Origin: Saccharopolyspora_D taberi
GTDB lineage: Bacteria; Actinomycetota; Actinomycetes; Mycobacteriales; Pseudonocardiaceae
Assembly (NCBI RefSeq): GCF_039534165.1
Contig: NZ_BAAAUX010000003.1
Coordinates: forward strand, 1-64,000
DNA length: 64,000 bases
Reading direction: 5' to 3'
In this document: positions 25,127 to 32,792 of the stretch, piece after piece
Numbering within the stretch: the stretch's first letter is position 1
Layout of the letters: each line of letters begins with the position of its first letter
Made by a program: the position numbers and the translations under genes
The notes under the pieces: model-generated
Seen by the model: only the letters and a program-made list of their open reading frames with translations
Database searches by the model: none
What the model was told of the DNA's origin: nothing

Positions 25127-26016
25127 GCGTCGAGCAGCGGATCCGGGAGGTCCTGCGGGACGCCGGTGCCGAGGGCTGGGTGCACGCCAAGCAGCTCGCG
25201 GGCCCGTCCGCCCGGGAGGTGTGCGTGGGCGCCGACGATGCCGTCGTCACGGCCTCGGTCTACAAGTTCCCGCTGCTGGTGGCGTTGTGCCGGGCCTTCG
25301 ACGCGGGCCGGATCGATCCGCGCGCGGCGGTGCGGATCAACCCGCCCTCCTGCACGCCCGGGCCGACCGGCCTGGCCGTCTTCCTCGACCCGGTGACGCT
25401 GTCCTGGCGGGACCTGGCGGCGTCGATGATGGCGGTGTCGGACAACTCCGCCGCCGACGTGATCCTCGGCGAGGTCGGGCTGGACGCGCTCGCCGACACC
25501 CTCGCCGACCTGGGCCTGGAGCGGACCCGGATCGTCGGCGGGACCGCCGACTCGCACGCGGCGCTGATCCGCGACACCGGTGCGGCGACGGCGTCGGAGG
25601 CGTTCGCGCTGCTGGCCGACAACGACGACGCGCGCACCGTCAGCGCCTACGACCCGTCCTACGCCAGCGCGACCACCCCGCGCGAGATGACCAGGCTGCT
25701 GGAGCTGGTGTGGGCCGACGCGGTGGCTTCGCCGGAGCAGTGCGCGTTCATCCGGCGGCTGATGGGCAACCAGGCGTGGCTGTACCGGGTCCGCGCCGGG
25801 TTCCCGTTCCAGGGCGTGCGGGTGTCGGGCAAGACCGGGACGATCGGCGCCGTGCGCAACGAGGTCTCGGTGGTCGAGTTCGACGGCGAGGCCCCGGTCG
25901 CCGTCGCCGTGTTCACGCTCGCCGCCCGCGCCGACGGTTTCCTGCCCCTGGTCGATTCGGCGATCGCCGAATGCGCCCGGATCGCGGTCACGGACCTGCG
26001 CTCCGGGCGGCTGTGA
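25123..26016 (+). CDS. Beta-lactamase-fold serine hydrolase (SxxK)
   Basis: 297 residues, no signal peptide. The penicillin-recognising fold is shown by S45-V-Y-K48, S106-D-N108 in MMAVSDNSA, and a KTG in VSGKTGTIG near residue 236. A class A Glu166 equivalent is not evident, so a true beta-lactamase is less likely than a beta-lactamase2-type esterase or carboxypeptidase. It is translationally coupled to the LysR gene by an ATGA overlap. It is cytoplasmic by sequence, unlike the two downstream beta-lactamases, which are lipoproteins. It may act on a wall-derived or antibiotic-like ester. Confidence 0.82.
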   Translation: MSVEQRIREVLRDAGAEGWVHAKQLAGPSAREVCVGADDAVVTASVYKFPLLVALCRAFDAGRIDPRAAVRINPPSCTPGPTGLAVFLDPVTLSWRDLAASMMAVSDNSAADVILGEVGLDALADTLADLGLERTRIVGGTADSHAALIRDTGAATASEAFALLADNDDARTVSAYDPSYASATTPREMTRLLELVWADAVASPEQCAFIRRLMGNQAWLYRVRAGFPFQGVRVSGKTGTIGAVRNEVSVVEFDGEAPVAVAVFTLAARADGFLPLVDSAIAECARIAVTDLRSGRL

Positions 26017-26069
26017 GCGACTTTTTTTCGAAGGTTTCCGGCGACGGCGGCAGCGTGCACGCAGCGTCC

Positions 26070-26084
26070 ATAGCGTTTCGCTAT
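26070..26084. promoter_or_regulatory. LysR-type operator (perfect palindrome) before the first beta-lactamase
   Basis: ATAGCG-TTT-CGCTAT, six-base arms around three bases, contains the T-N11-A core (T 26071, A 26083) of LysR binding sites. It is in the 150-base spacer between the serine hydrolase and the first beta-lactamase, 82 bases before its start. The LysR protein encoded at 24260 is the natural candidate ligand. The rest of the spacer contains a seven-T run and no other feature. Confidence 0.5.
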
Positions 26085-26166
26085 CGGGCCTGCGGGAGGT
26101 CCGGATTGGCGCTTCCACCGGTTCGGGTGCTTGATTGGGAATCACCGAGATGAACGGAGTTTTCCC

Positions 26167-27060
26167 TTGCACCAGAACAAGAACCGGGTAGGGCGTCGGG
26201 CTTTCCTCAGTGGACTCGCGGCCCTGCCCGTGCTGGGCGCGTGCGCTGCCGCTCCCGCTCCCGCGCCTGCGGACCGGTTCGGCCCGGCGCTGGCGGAGCT
26301 GGAGCGCCGCTATGGCCTCCGGCTGGGCCTGTCGGCGACCAACGTCACCACCGGCCGCACCCTGGCCCACCGCGCTGACGAGCGGTTCGCGATGTGCTCG
26401 ACGTTCAAGACCTACGCCGCCGGAGCGCTGCTCGCCGCGCACCCGCTGGCCACCGGCTACTTCGACCGCGTGATCCGCTACCGGCGCGAGGACCTGGTCG
26501 AGAACTCGCCGGGCACCGAGAAGCGGGTCGACACCGGGATGACCGTCGCCGAGCTGTGCGAGGCCGCGATCACCCTCAGCGACAACACCGCGGGCAACCT
26601 GCTGCTCCGCGAGCTGGGCGGGCCGCAGGCGATCGCGCCGTTCGCGCGCTCGATCGGCGATGGCGTCACCCGGCTCGACCGCTGGGAGACCGAGCTCAAC
26701 GAGGCGTTCCCCGGTGACGAGCGGGACACCACGACCCCGGCGGGCATCGCCGCCGGTTACCGCGCCATGGTCGTGGGAGACGCGCTGGGCGCCCCGGAAC
26801 GCGACCAGCTGACGAAGTGGCTCATCGCCAACACCACCGGAGGCAAGCGCATCCGCGCGGGCCTGCCGCCGGGGTGGGTCACCGGGGACAAGACCGGCAC
26901 CGGGGACTACGCGTCCGCCAACGACATCGCGGTGACGTGGTCGGACAAGGGGCATCCGATCGTGATCGCGATCCTGACGCGCAAGCCGGAGAAGGACGCC
27001 GAGGCCGACAACGCGCTGTTCGCGGACGCGGCCAGGATCGTCGTGGACGCGGTGCGGTGA
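26167..27060 (+). CDS. Class A beta-lactamase, lipoprotein
   Basis: 297 residues from TTG 26167, with CGGAG upstream. Residues 1-26 hold GRRAFLSG and a lipobox VLGAC (Cys26), so the enzyme is probably exported and lipid-anchored. Class A motifs are complete: S78-T-F-K81, S138-D-N140, the omega loop RWETELNEA with Glu174 (Ambler 166) and Asn178 (Ambler 170), and DKTGTG near residue 242. The mature length is normal. It hydrolyses beta-lactams by the acyl-enzyme route. The second copy starts two bases after its stop. It is likely regulated by the upstream LysR through the palindrome at 26070-26084. Confidence 0.93.
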   Translation: MHQNKNRVGRRAFLSGLAALPVLGACAAAPAPAPADRFGPALAELERRYGLRLGLSATNVTTGRTLAHRADERFAMCSTFKTYAAGALLAAHPLATGYFDRVIRYRREDLVENSPGTEKRVDTGMTVAELCEAAITLSDNTAGNLLLRELGGPQAIAPFARSIGDGVTRLDRWETELNEAFPGDERDTTTPAGIAAGYRAMVVGDALGAPERDQLTKWLIANTTGGKRIRAGLPPGWVTGDKTGTGDYASANDIAVTWSDKGHPIVIAILTRKPEKDAEADNALFADAARIVVDAVR

Positions 27061-27062
27061 CC

Positions 27063-27950
27063 ATGAACCTCGACCGACGCAGTTTCCTCGCAGCGACCGC
27101 GTTGCTCCCGCTGGCCGGGTGCGCGAAGGGCGAAGCGCCCCAGCTTCCGCCGCCTCCGCCGCCCGAGCACCACGAACGCCTTGCCGAGCTGGAGCGGAAG
27201 TACGGCGCCCGGCTCGGGGTGTACGCCCTCGCGACCGGAACCGGTGAGGCCATCGCGCACCGGGCGGACGAGCGCTTCGCGTTCTGCTCGACCTTCAAGG
27301 GACTGGCCGCGGCTGCGGTGCTGCACCGGAACCCTATGTCCCATTTGGACACGGTGGTCCGCTACACCGAGGCCGACCTGATGAAGAGCTCGGCCATCAC
27401 CCGGCAGCACGTGGCGACCGGGATGAAGATCCGCGAGCTGTGCGACGCCGCCGTCCGCTTCAGCGACGGCACCGCGGGCAACCTGCTGCTCCGCGACATC
27501 GGCGGCCCGACCGAGCTGACGGCGTACGCGCGCGGCCTCGGCGACGAGGTCACGCGAATGGACCGGTTCGAGCCCGCGATCGCCGACGCCGTCCCCGGGG
27601 ACCTGCGCGACACCACGTCGCCCCGGGCTTTCGGCGAGAACTACCGCAGGATCGTGCTGGGAGACGCGCTTCCCGAGCAGAAGCGGGCTTTCCTCCGCGA
27701 TCTGCTGGAGCGCAACGGCACGGGCGCCGGTGCCCAGCGGATCCGCGCCGGTGTCCCGCAGGGCTGGGCGGTGGCGGACAAGACCGGGACCGGCGACTAC
27801 GGGACCGTCAACGACATCGCGATCGTGTGGCCGCCGGACACCGCGCCGCTGGTCATCTCGGTCATGTCCACCAAGAGCGCCAAGGACGCCCCGTACGACC
27901 AGGCGCTGGTCGCGGAAGCCGCCGCCTACGCGGTGGAGACCCTGCGCTAG
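27063..27950 (+). CDS. Class A beta-lactamase-like lipoprotein with altered SDN and omega loop
   Basis: 295 residues. DRRSFLAA and lipobox PLAGC (Cys20) indicate export and lipidation, followed by a Pro-rich linker (seven consecutive prolines near residue 30). It keeps S76-T-F-K79 and DKTGTG. However, the SDN motif is S134-D-G136 (Ambler Asn132 to Gly), and the omega loop is RFEPAIADA, with Glu170 (Ambler 166) kept but Ambler Asn170 replaced by Ala. Gly132 is known from the mycobacterial BlaC enzyme; Ala170 may slow deacylation. It is a tandem duplicate of the preceding gene, with a two-base spacer. It may serve as a narrow-spectrum enzyme or a beta-lactam trap. Confidence 0.88.
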   Translation: MNLDRRSFLAATALLPLAGCAKGEAPQLPPPPPPEHHERLAELERKYGARLGVYALATGTGEAIAHRADERFAFCSTFKGLAAAAVLHRNPMSHLDTVVRYTEADLMKSSAITRQHVATGMKIRELCDAAVRFSDGTAGNLLLRDIGGPTELTAYARGLGDEVTRMDRFEPAIADAVPGDLRDTTSPRAFGENYRRIVLGDALPEQKRAFLRDLLERNGTGAGAQRIRAGVPQGWAVADKTGTGDYGTVNDIAIVWPPDTAPLVISVMSTKSAKDAPYDQALVAEAAAYAVETLR

Positions 27951-28059
27951 GACCGGGCGCGGGTGCCCCGGGCCTGAGTGATCAGCCTCGCCGCGCCGAG
28001 CGCGACGGACGCCATGGTGAACCACTCCTCGGCGTCGTTGGCCAGCCAGGCCAGGAAAA
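27947..28059 (-). pseudogene. 3' remnant of an unrecognised gene
   Basis: On the minus strand a protein-like C-terminus of about 36 residues (WLANDAEEWFTMASVALG and then ARLITQARG) ends at a TAG that shares its CTAG with the beta-lactamase stop. Upstream, near 28060, the frame runs into antisense of a TetR gene, so its 5' part is gone. I do not recognise the family. The normal hydrophobic/charged pattern, and the shared-stop arrangement seen in two other convergent pairs here, suggest that it was once a gene. Confidence 0.4.
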
Positions 28060-28557
28060 AACCGAGCTGCTGGCCGAGCGCGGGTACGCGCAGCTGACCA
28101 TCGAGGCGATCGCCGGCCGGGCGGGTGTCGGCAGGCCGACCGTCTACCGGCGCTGGGCGAGCAAGGACGACCTGGTGGTCCAGGCGCTGGTCGAATCGGT
28201 GCCGCCGCTGGAGATTCCCGGCAGCGGTGACCCGCGCCCGCGATCTGGGCGAGCTGGCGCTGACCTTCGTCCGGCGCCTGGCCGGGTCGCCGCTGGGCCG
28301 GGCGGTTTTCGGCGTGTACGCCGAGATCGGCCGCAACGAACAGCTGGCCGCGGCGATGCGCGACCTACCTGCGCCCGCGCGACGCGGTGGTCACCGATGC
28401 CTTCGAGCGCGCGCAGGCGGCCGGGGTGCTGCGGCCGATGCCCGCCGACGTGGTCCGCGACCTGGTCTTCGGGCCGCCGGTCCACCACTGGCTGTTGACC
28501 GGGGAGGTCGGGGCGGAGTCCGCTGTGGAGTGGGCGATCCGGTCGCTCCGGCCGTAG
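28060..28557 (+). pseudogene. TetR-family regulator, 5'-truncated and twice frameshifted
   Basis: Clear TetR DNA-binding sequence starts abruptly as ELLAERGYAQLTIEAIAG and continues GVGRPTVYRRWASKDDLV, but the first helix and a start codon are missing. The frame breaks near 28240 (after GSGDPR; it continues as RDLGELALTFVRRL). It breaks again near 28369 (after AAAMRD; it continues as YLRPRDAVVTDAFERA), and ends at TAG 28557. The frameshifts could be sequencing errors in a draft assembly; the lost 5' end could not. The truncation point abuts the 5'-truncated remnant on the other strand, so one deletion probably removed the shared promoter of a divergent pair. Confidence 0.75.
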
Positions 28558-28563
28558 CGGTGG

Positions 28564-29472
28564 TCAGTCCAGCCGCAGCCTGCGGCGGACGTGCTCGGGC
28601 AGCACGGTCGCCCGGCGCGCGAGCACGTCGACGAACGCGGTGGTCAGCGGGTCCGGCCTGCCGCGCGTGTAGGCGGTCAGGGTGCGCCGGACGGGCGGGT
28701 CCGGTCGCAGCAGCCGTCCGTCGAAGCGGGGCGGGATCACGTTGGCGGGCACCAGCGCCGGGCCGAGCCCGGCGGCGGCCAGCGTCGGAGCGGCGGCGGT
28801 CTGCTCGGTGCGCACCGCCGCCGACGGCTGGAATCCGGCCGCGGCGCAGACCCGGTCGACCAGTTCGGCCAGGCCGTTGCCCGGTGAGTAGTGCACCCAG
28901 CTCCGGTCGGCGAGCGTGCCGAGCTCGATGTTCACCGACCCCTCCAGCGGATCGTCCTCCGGCAGCACCACGACGAACTCCTCCACGCCGAGGGTGCGCA
29001 CCGGGCCGTCCCAGCCCGGAGGCGGCGGGCCCACCGCGACGTCGGCCTGCCCGGCGGCCATCGCGGCGAGCAGTTCGTCGGCGTGCCGGTGCTCGAAGAG
29101 TCTGATGTGGACACCGGGGTGCTCCCGCCGCCAGGTCCGGAGGGCGGCGGGCAGCACGCCCAGGCTGACCGAGTACACCGTCGCGAGCTGGAGTTCTCCG
29201 CGCTCCAGCCCGGAAGCCCGCCTGGCCGAGACCCGAGCCCGCTCGGCGTCGGCCAGCGCGGCCCGCGCGTGCGGCAGCATCGCCCGGCCCATCGGCGTGA
29301 GCCGCACCGCGCGGGGCAGGCGCTCCAGCAGCGGGCCGCCGAGCGTCCGCTCCAGCGCGCGGATCTGGTGCGAGAGCGCGGGCTGGGTGACGTGCAGCCG
29401 CTCGGCGGCGCGGGTGAACGAGCCCTCGTCGACCACCGCGACCAGGTACTCGAACTGACGCAGGCTTGCCAT
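28564..29472 (-). CDS. LysR-family transcriptional regulator
   Basis: 302 residues from ATG 29472; TTG 29478 is possible. The N-terminal winged helix reads LRQFEYLVAVVDEGSFTRAAERLHVTQ in two parts with PALSHQIRALER, and the effector-binding domain follows. It is divergent from the PRISE reductase gene; the 71-base spacer holds a palindrome (29482-29497) that is the likely operator. The layout suggests that it controls the reductase-SDR pair. The inducer is unknown. Confidence 0.9.
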   Translation of the reverse strand: MASLRQFEYLVAVVDEGSFTRAAERLHVTQPALSHQIRALERTLGGPLLERLPRAVRLTPMGRAMLPHARAALADAERARVSARRASGLERGELQLATVYSVSLGVLPAALRTWRREHPGVHIRLFEHRHADELLAAMAAGQADVAVGPPPPGWDGPVRTLGVEEFVVVLPEDDPLEGSVNIELGTLADRSWVHYSPGNGLAELVDRVCAAAGFQPSAAVRTEQTAAAPTLAAAGLGPALVPANVIPPRFDGRLLRPDPPVRRTLTAYTRGRPDPLTTAFVDVLARRATVLPEHVRRRLRLD

Positions 29473-29481
29473 GAGCAAAGC

Positions 29482-29497
29482 TTATCGCTTGCGGTAA
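29482..29497. promoter_or_regulatory. LysR-type operator between the divergent genes
   Basis: TTATCGC-TT-GCGGTAA is an inverted repeat with six of seven matching pairs, 10 bases before the LysR start and 47 before the reductase start. It sits in the only A/T-rich patch of this spacer. The position fits autoregulation of the LysR gene and control of the divergent operon. Confidence 0.45.
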
Positions 29498-29543
29498 AAA
29501 CAAGCCTTGGACTCATCGATCAAACCGGCGCAGTGTTGTGGGC

Positions 29544-30596
29544 ATGAGCAACGGAGTCGCGTTGGTGGTCGGGGCGAACGGCGTCATCGGCCGCAATCTG
29601 GTGGAACACCTGAACACCTTGGAGGGCTGGGAGATCATCGGCCTGTCGCGGCGCGGTGGCCGGGATACCGGCCGCGTGCGGCACCTGTCGGTCGACCTGC
29701 TCGACGCCGACGACACCCGCGACAAGCTGAGCGGCCTGACCGGTGTCACGCACGTCTTCTACGCCGCCTACCAGGACCGGCCGACCTGGGTGGGGCTGGT
29801 ACCGCCGAACCTGGCGATGCTGACCAACGTCGTCGACGCGGTCGAACCGGTCGCCCGCGACCTGCGGCACATCAGCCTGATGCAGGGCTACAAGGTCTAC
29901 GGCGCGCACCTCGGGCCGTTCAGGACCCCGGCGCGCGAGACCGACGCCCGGCCGATGCCGCCGGAGTTCATGGCTTCGCAGCAGGACTTCCTGGAGCGGC
30001 GGCAGCGGGGCGCGGACTGGACGTGGACGGCGATCCGGCCCTCGGTGGTGGCCGGGTTCGCGCTGGGGAACCCGATGAACCTGGCGATGGTGATCGCCGT
30101 CTACGCCGCGATCTCCAAGGAGCTGGGAATCCCGTTGCGGTTCCCCGGAAAACCCGGCGCCTACGACCGGTTGCTGGAGATGACCGACGCCGGGCTGCTG
30201 GCCAGGGCGACCGTGTGGGCCGCGACCGAGGAGCGGGCCGCGAACCAGGCGTTCAACATCAACAACGGCGACCTGTTCCGGTGGAGCGAGATGTGGCCGA
30301 AGATCGCCGGGCACTTCGGCCTGGAGGTGGCACCGCCGCTGCCGATGTCACTGGAGACCGTGATGGCGGACAAGGAACCGGTGTGGAACGCCATGGTCGC
30401 CAAGCACGGTCTGCAGGACATCGCGTACCAGCAGGTTTCGTCCTGGGGATTCGGCGACTTCGTCTTCTCCTGGGACTACGACATGTTCGCCGACGGCTCC
30501 AAGGCGCGCCGGTTCGGCTTCCACGACTTCGTCGACACCGAGGCGATGTTCCTCGGGATCTTCGACGACCTCCGCAACCGCAAGATCATTCCCTGA
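29544..30596 (+). CDS. PRISE-type short-chain reductase (NAD-dependent epimerase family)
   Basis: 350 residues from ATG 29544 (GTG 29538 also in frame). The Rossmann start is VALVVGANGVIGRNLVEHL. The active-site segment LMQGYKVYGAHLGPF carries the Tyr and Lys in the order typical of the PRISE group (progesterone 5-beta-reductase/iridoid synthase), which reduces enones. WTWTAIRPSVVAGFALGNPMN is also characteristic. Bacterial members reduce small activated alkenes, and the true substrate is unknown. The next gene, an SDR, starts 11 bases downstream after a GAGGAG, so they form one operon, probably under the divergent LysR. Confidence 0.85.
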   Translation: MSNGVALVVGANGVIGRNLVEHLNTLEGWEIIGLSRRGGRDTGRVRHLSVDLLDADDTRDKLSGLTGVTHVFYAAYQDRPTWVGLVPPNLAMLTNVVDAVEPVARDLRHISLMQGYKVYGAHLGPFRTPARETDARPMPPEFMASQQDFLERRQRGADWTWTAIRPSVVAGFALGNPMNLAMVIAVYAAISKELGIPLRFPGKPGAYDRLLEMTDAGLLARATVWAATEERAANQAFNINNGDLFRWSEMWPKIAGHFGLEVAPPLPMSLETVMADKEPVWNAMVAKHGLQDIAYQQVSSWGFGDFVFSWDYDMFADGSKARRFGFHDFVDTEAMFLGIFDDLRNRKIIP

Positions 30597-30606
30597 GGAG
30601 AGTGCA

Positions 30607-31392
30607 ATGGACCTGCAACTGACGGACAAGGTGTTCATCGTGACCGGCGCCTCGGCCGGGATCGGCGAGGCGGCCGTGCGGCTGCTCGCGGCCGAGGGCG
30701 CCAAGGTGGTCGGAGCCTCCCGGAAACCGCACGACATCTGCTCGCTGGGCCGGGGGATCAGCGCGGTGGCGGCGGACCTGAAGGACCCGGCGGCGGCCGA
30801 ACTGGTCGTGCGAACGGCGCTGGAGCGCCACGGCCGGATCGACGGCGTGGTCAACAACGTCGGCGCCCTCGACTCCCGCACGAGCTTCCTGGACGTCACC
30901 GACGAGCAGTGGCACGACACGTTCGAGCTGAACTTCCACTCCGCGATCCGCATGACCCGCGCGGCGCTGCCCGCGATGCTGGAACACGGCGAGGGCAGCA
31001 TCGTGCACGTCGCCAGCGAGGCGGCCCGGTTCCCGGACGTGCCGCTGGTGGATTACGCGGCGACGAAGACGGCGATGCTGTCGGTGTCCAAGACGCTCGC
31101 GGTGGAGTTCGGGCCGCGCGGCATCCGGTCCAACGTGGTCTCACCGGGCCCGACGCGGACCTGGCTGTGGGACGCGCCGGGCGGATTCCGCGACCAGCTG
31201 GCCGAGCAGTTCGGGATGGCACCGGAGGAAGCCGTCGAGCACTTCGTGCGCGACGTCCGGCGGCTGCCGTCGGGGCGGTTGGGCACGCCCGACGACGTCG
31301 CGCGCGTGATCGCGTACCTGCTGTCGCCGCTGGCGGGGCAGGTGACCGGCGCGGAGTGGTCCGTCGACGGCGGCGCGCTGCGGCAGATCTAG
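30607..31392 (+). CDS. SDR-family NAD(P)-dependent oxidoreductase
   Basis: 261 residues. Classical SDR motifs are present: TGASAGIG at residues 13-20, NNVG, the catalytic Ser in HVASEAARF, YAATK (Y-x-x-x-K), SPGPTRTW and the C-terminal GAEWSVDGGALRQI. A strong GAGGAG precedes the ATG. It is the second gene of the LysR-controlled pair with the PRISE reductase, which suggests a two-step reduction or oxidation of a ketone/enone. Its TAG overlaps the stop of a gene fragment on the other strand at 31389-31392 (CTAG). Confidence 0.9.
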   Translation: MDLQLTDKVFIVTGASAGIGEAAVRLLAAEGAKVVGASRKPHDICSLGRGISAVAADLKDPAAAELVVRTALERHGRIDGVVNNVGALDSRTSFLDVTDEQWHDTFELNFHSAIRMTRAALPAMLEHGEGSIVHVASEAARFPDVPLVDYAATKTAMLSVSKTLAVEFGPRGIRSNVVSPGPTRTWLWDAPGGFRDQLAEQFGMAPEEAVEHFVRDVRRLPSGRLGTPDDVARVIAYLLSPLAGQVTGAEWSVDGGALRQI

Positions 31393-31442
31393 GCGGGCGG
31401 GTTTGGGTGGAACTCGTGCAGGAACGCGACCAGGTCCTCGCT
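31389..31442 (-). CDS. C-terminal end of an unidentified gene, cut by the assembly gap
   Basis: On the minus strand the 17 codons SEDLVAFLHEFHPNPPA end at TAG 31389-31391, which shares CTAG with the SDR stop. The helix-like EDLVAFLHEF pattern with a Pro-rich end is protein-like, for example the end of an alpha/beta hydrolase. The upstream part lies in or beyond the Ns at 31443-31500, so no family can be given. Confidence 0.35.
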   Translation of the reverse strand, partial: SEDLVAFLHEFHPNPPA

Positions 31443-31500
31443 NNNNNNNNNNNNNNNNNNNNNNNNNNNNNNNNNNNNNNNNNNNNNNNNNNNNNNNNNN
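31443..31500. other. Assembly gap (58 Ns)
   Basis: A run of undetermined bases. The DNA on the two sides differs sharply in base composition (over 70% G+C to the left, near 60% to the right), so the true distance and even the join should not be taken for granted. Confidence 0.99.
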
Positions 31501-31820
31501 CGTAGCTGCCCTCACTCCACCCGAAGCACGGACCGAGCCTCGCCGAGAGGCACGATCTGAGCGCTGAGCGTGCGCGAGATGGAGTTCGGAAGATCCGCCC
31601 GGTTGCGGGCGCCTGCCCGCAACCGACCCACTCGTACGGCCTGGGCGACAGAGGCGACTGCTGGCAGCTCCCGTTCCGGCGAGCCCAGGCCGTCGTAGAG
31701 GTGTGAGTGGACGCTGATGTCAGGGCCATCTGGGACTCTCTGGGACGACCCCTGTCGTGGTGTTCGGAGCGTGACAGGATGTTGGACGGAACAGGACACG
31801 TTCGTGGGGAGGTGACCAGG
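31501..31820. other. Low-G+C stretch without a clear gene before the DprA-like gene
   Basis: About 320 bases between the gap and the DprA-like start. A minus-strand frame of up to 95 codons (GTG 31799 to TGA 31512) has a plausible C-terminal half (ELPAVASVAQAVRVGRL and onwards) but no start with a ribosome-binding site, so it may be the end of a lost gene. I see no convincing promoter hexamers for the plus-strand genes. Confidence 0.4.
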
Positions 31821-32792
31821 TTGAAAGCCATTTTCGGCACCACTGGCTCCGCAGGAGGTACTGATCGCCCGTGGGATGACGTGGAACGGGCCGCATTGGT
31901 CGCGCTGCTCCGCACTCGTCCTGAACGGATGACCTGGCAGGAGATCGCGGCGGAGGTCAGTGCGGAAGGCCGCGCGACTGCTGTGTGGGAGAAGCTCGTT
32001 CCGTCCTCTCTTTTCGGTGCGGAGGAGTCTCCCCGAGAGCAGGCTATGTCCGATATCGAGTCATGGCGGGTGCAGGGGATAGGATTTCTGACCTTCCTCG
32101 ATCCGGATTATCCGACCGGGCTCCGGGAAATTCATGAAATGCCGCCGGTTCTCTTCTACCGTGGTTCTCTTCGGCGAGGCGAGCGAGCGGTCTCCGTGGT
32201 CGGGTCGCGCGCAGCCTCCGACAAGGGTTTGAAGATTGCAGCGACGGTCTCGCGTAACCTGGTCCAGCGTGACATCACAGTGCTTTCGGGGCTGGCGAAG
32301 GGAATTGACACCGCTGCGCACACTGCGGCGCTGGAAGCTGGCGGCAGAACTGTCGCCTGTATCGGTACTGGTATCTCCCGGTGCTATCCCGCCGCCAACA
32401 GTGCTCTGCAGGAGCAGATCGCACAAGATGGCCTCGTCCTTTCGCAGTTCTGGCCGGACGCCCCTCCGAGGCAGCAGAACTTCCCCATGCGCAACGCCGT
32501 CATGTCGGGATACGGCCATGTCACCATCATCGTGGAAGCGGGGGAGAAGAGCGGCGCGCGAATCCAGGCGCGCCAGGCCGTCGCGCACGGGAGGCAGGTC
32601 GTTCTCACCGACTTCGTCGTGGATGGCAACGAATGGGCCAGGAAGCTGGTCGGTCGTCCGGGTGTGCACGTCGCCGAGAGCACCAAGAAGATCATGGAGG
32701 TTGTCGAGCATGTGGTGTTCTCTGAGCGCAGCACCGGCGACCTGCTCGACCAGCTCATTTCTCTGAGGGGTGGACTCGGCCATCGACAATGA
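31821..32792 (+). CDS. DprA/Smf-like SLOG-superfamily protein (accessory paralogue)
   Basis: 323 residues from TTG 31821, chosen because GGGGAGG lies eight bases before it. Residues 1-100 are a helical region with MTWQEIAAEVSAEGRATAVW. Residues about 122-290 are the DprA Rossmann fold: VSVVGSRAASDKGL, LSGLAKGIDTAAHTAAL, IGTGISRCYPAANSALQEQI, QQNFPMRNAVMSGYG and VEAGEKSGARIQARQAVAHGR split by short strands. The C-terminal winged helix of housekeeping DprA is not seen. True DprA loads RecA on incoming single-stranded DNA. This copy is away from its usual locus, has low G+C, and overlaps a ComF-like phosphoribosyltransferase gene, so a nucleotide-sensing or defence role is inferred. Confidence 0.85.
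   Translation: MKAIFGTTGSAGGTDRPWDDVERAALVALLRTRPERMTWQEIAAEVSAEGRATAVWEKLVPSSLFGAEESPREQAMSDIESWRVQGIGFLTFLDPDYPTGLREIHEMPPVLFYRGSLRRGERAVSVVGSRAASDKGLKIAATVSRNLVQRDITVLSGLAKGIDTAAHTAALEAGGRTVACIGTGISRCYPAANSALQEQIAQDGLVLSQFWPDAPPRQQNFPMRNAVMSGYGHVTIIVEAGEKSGARIQARQAVAHGRQVVLTDFVVDGNEWARKLVGRPGVHVAESTKKIMEVVEHVVFSERSTGDLLDQLISLRGGLGHRQ

Noticed and set aside
28230..28380. Programmed frameshift in the TetR gene
   Set aside because: There is no slippery heptamer with downstream structure, and the gene also lacks its 5' end, so decay or sequencing error is simpler.
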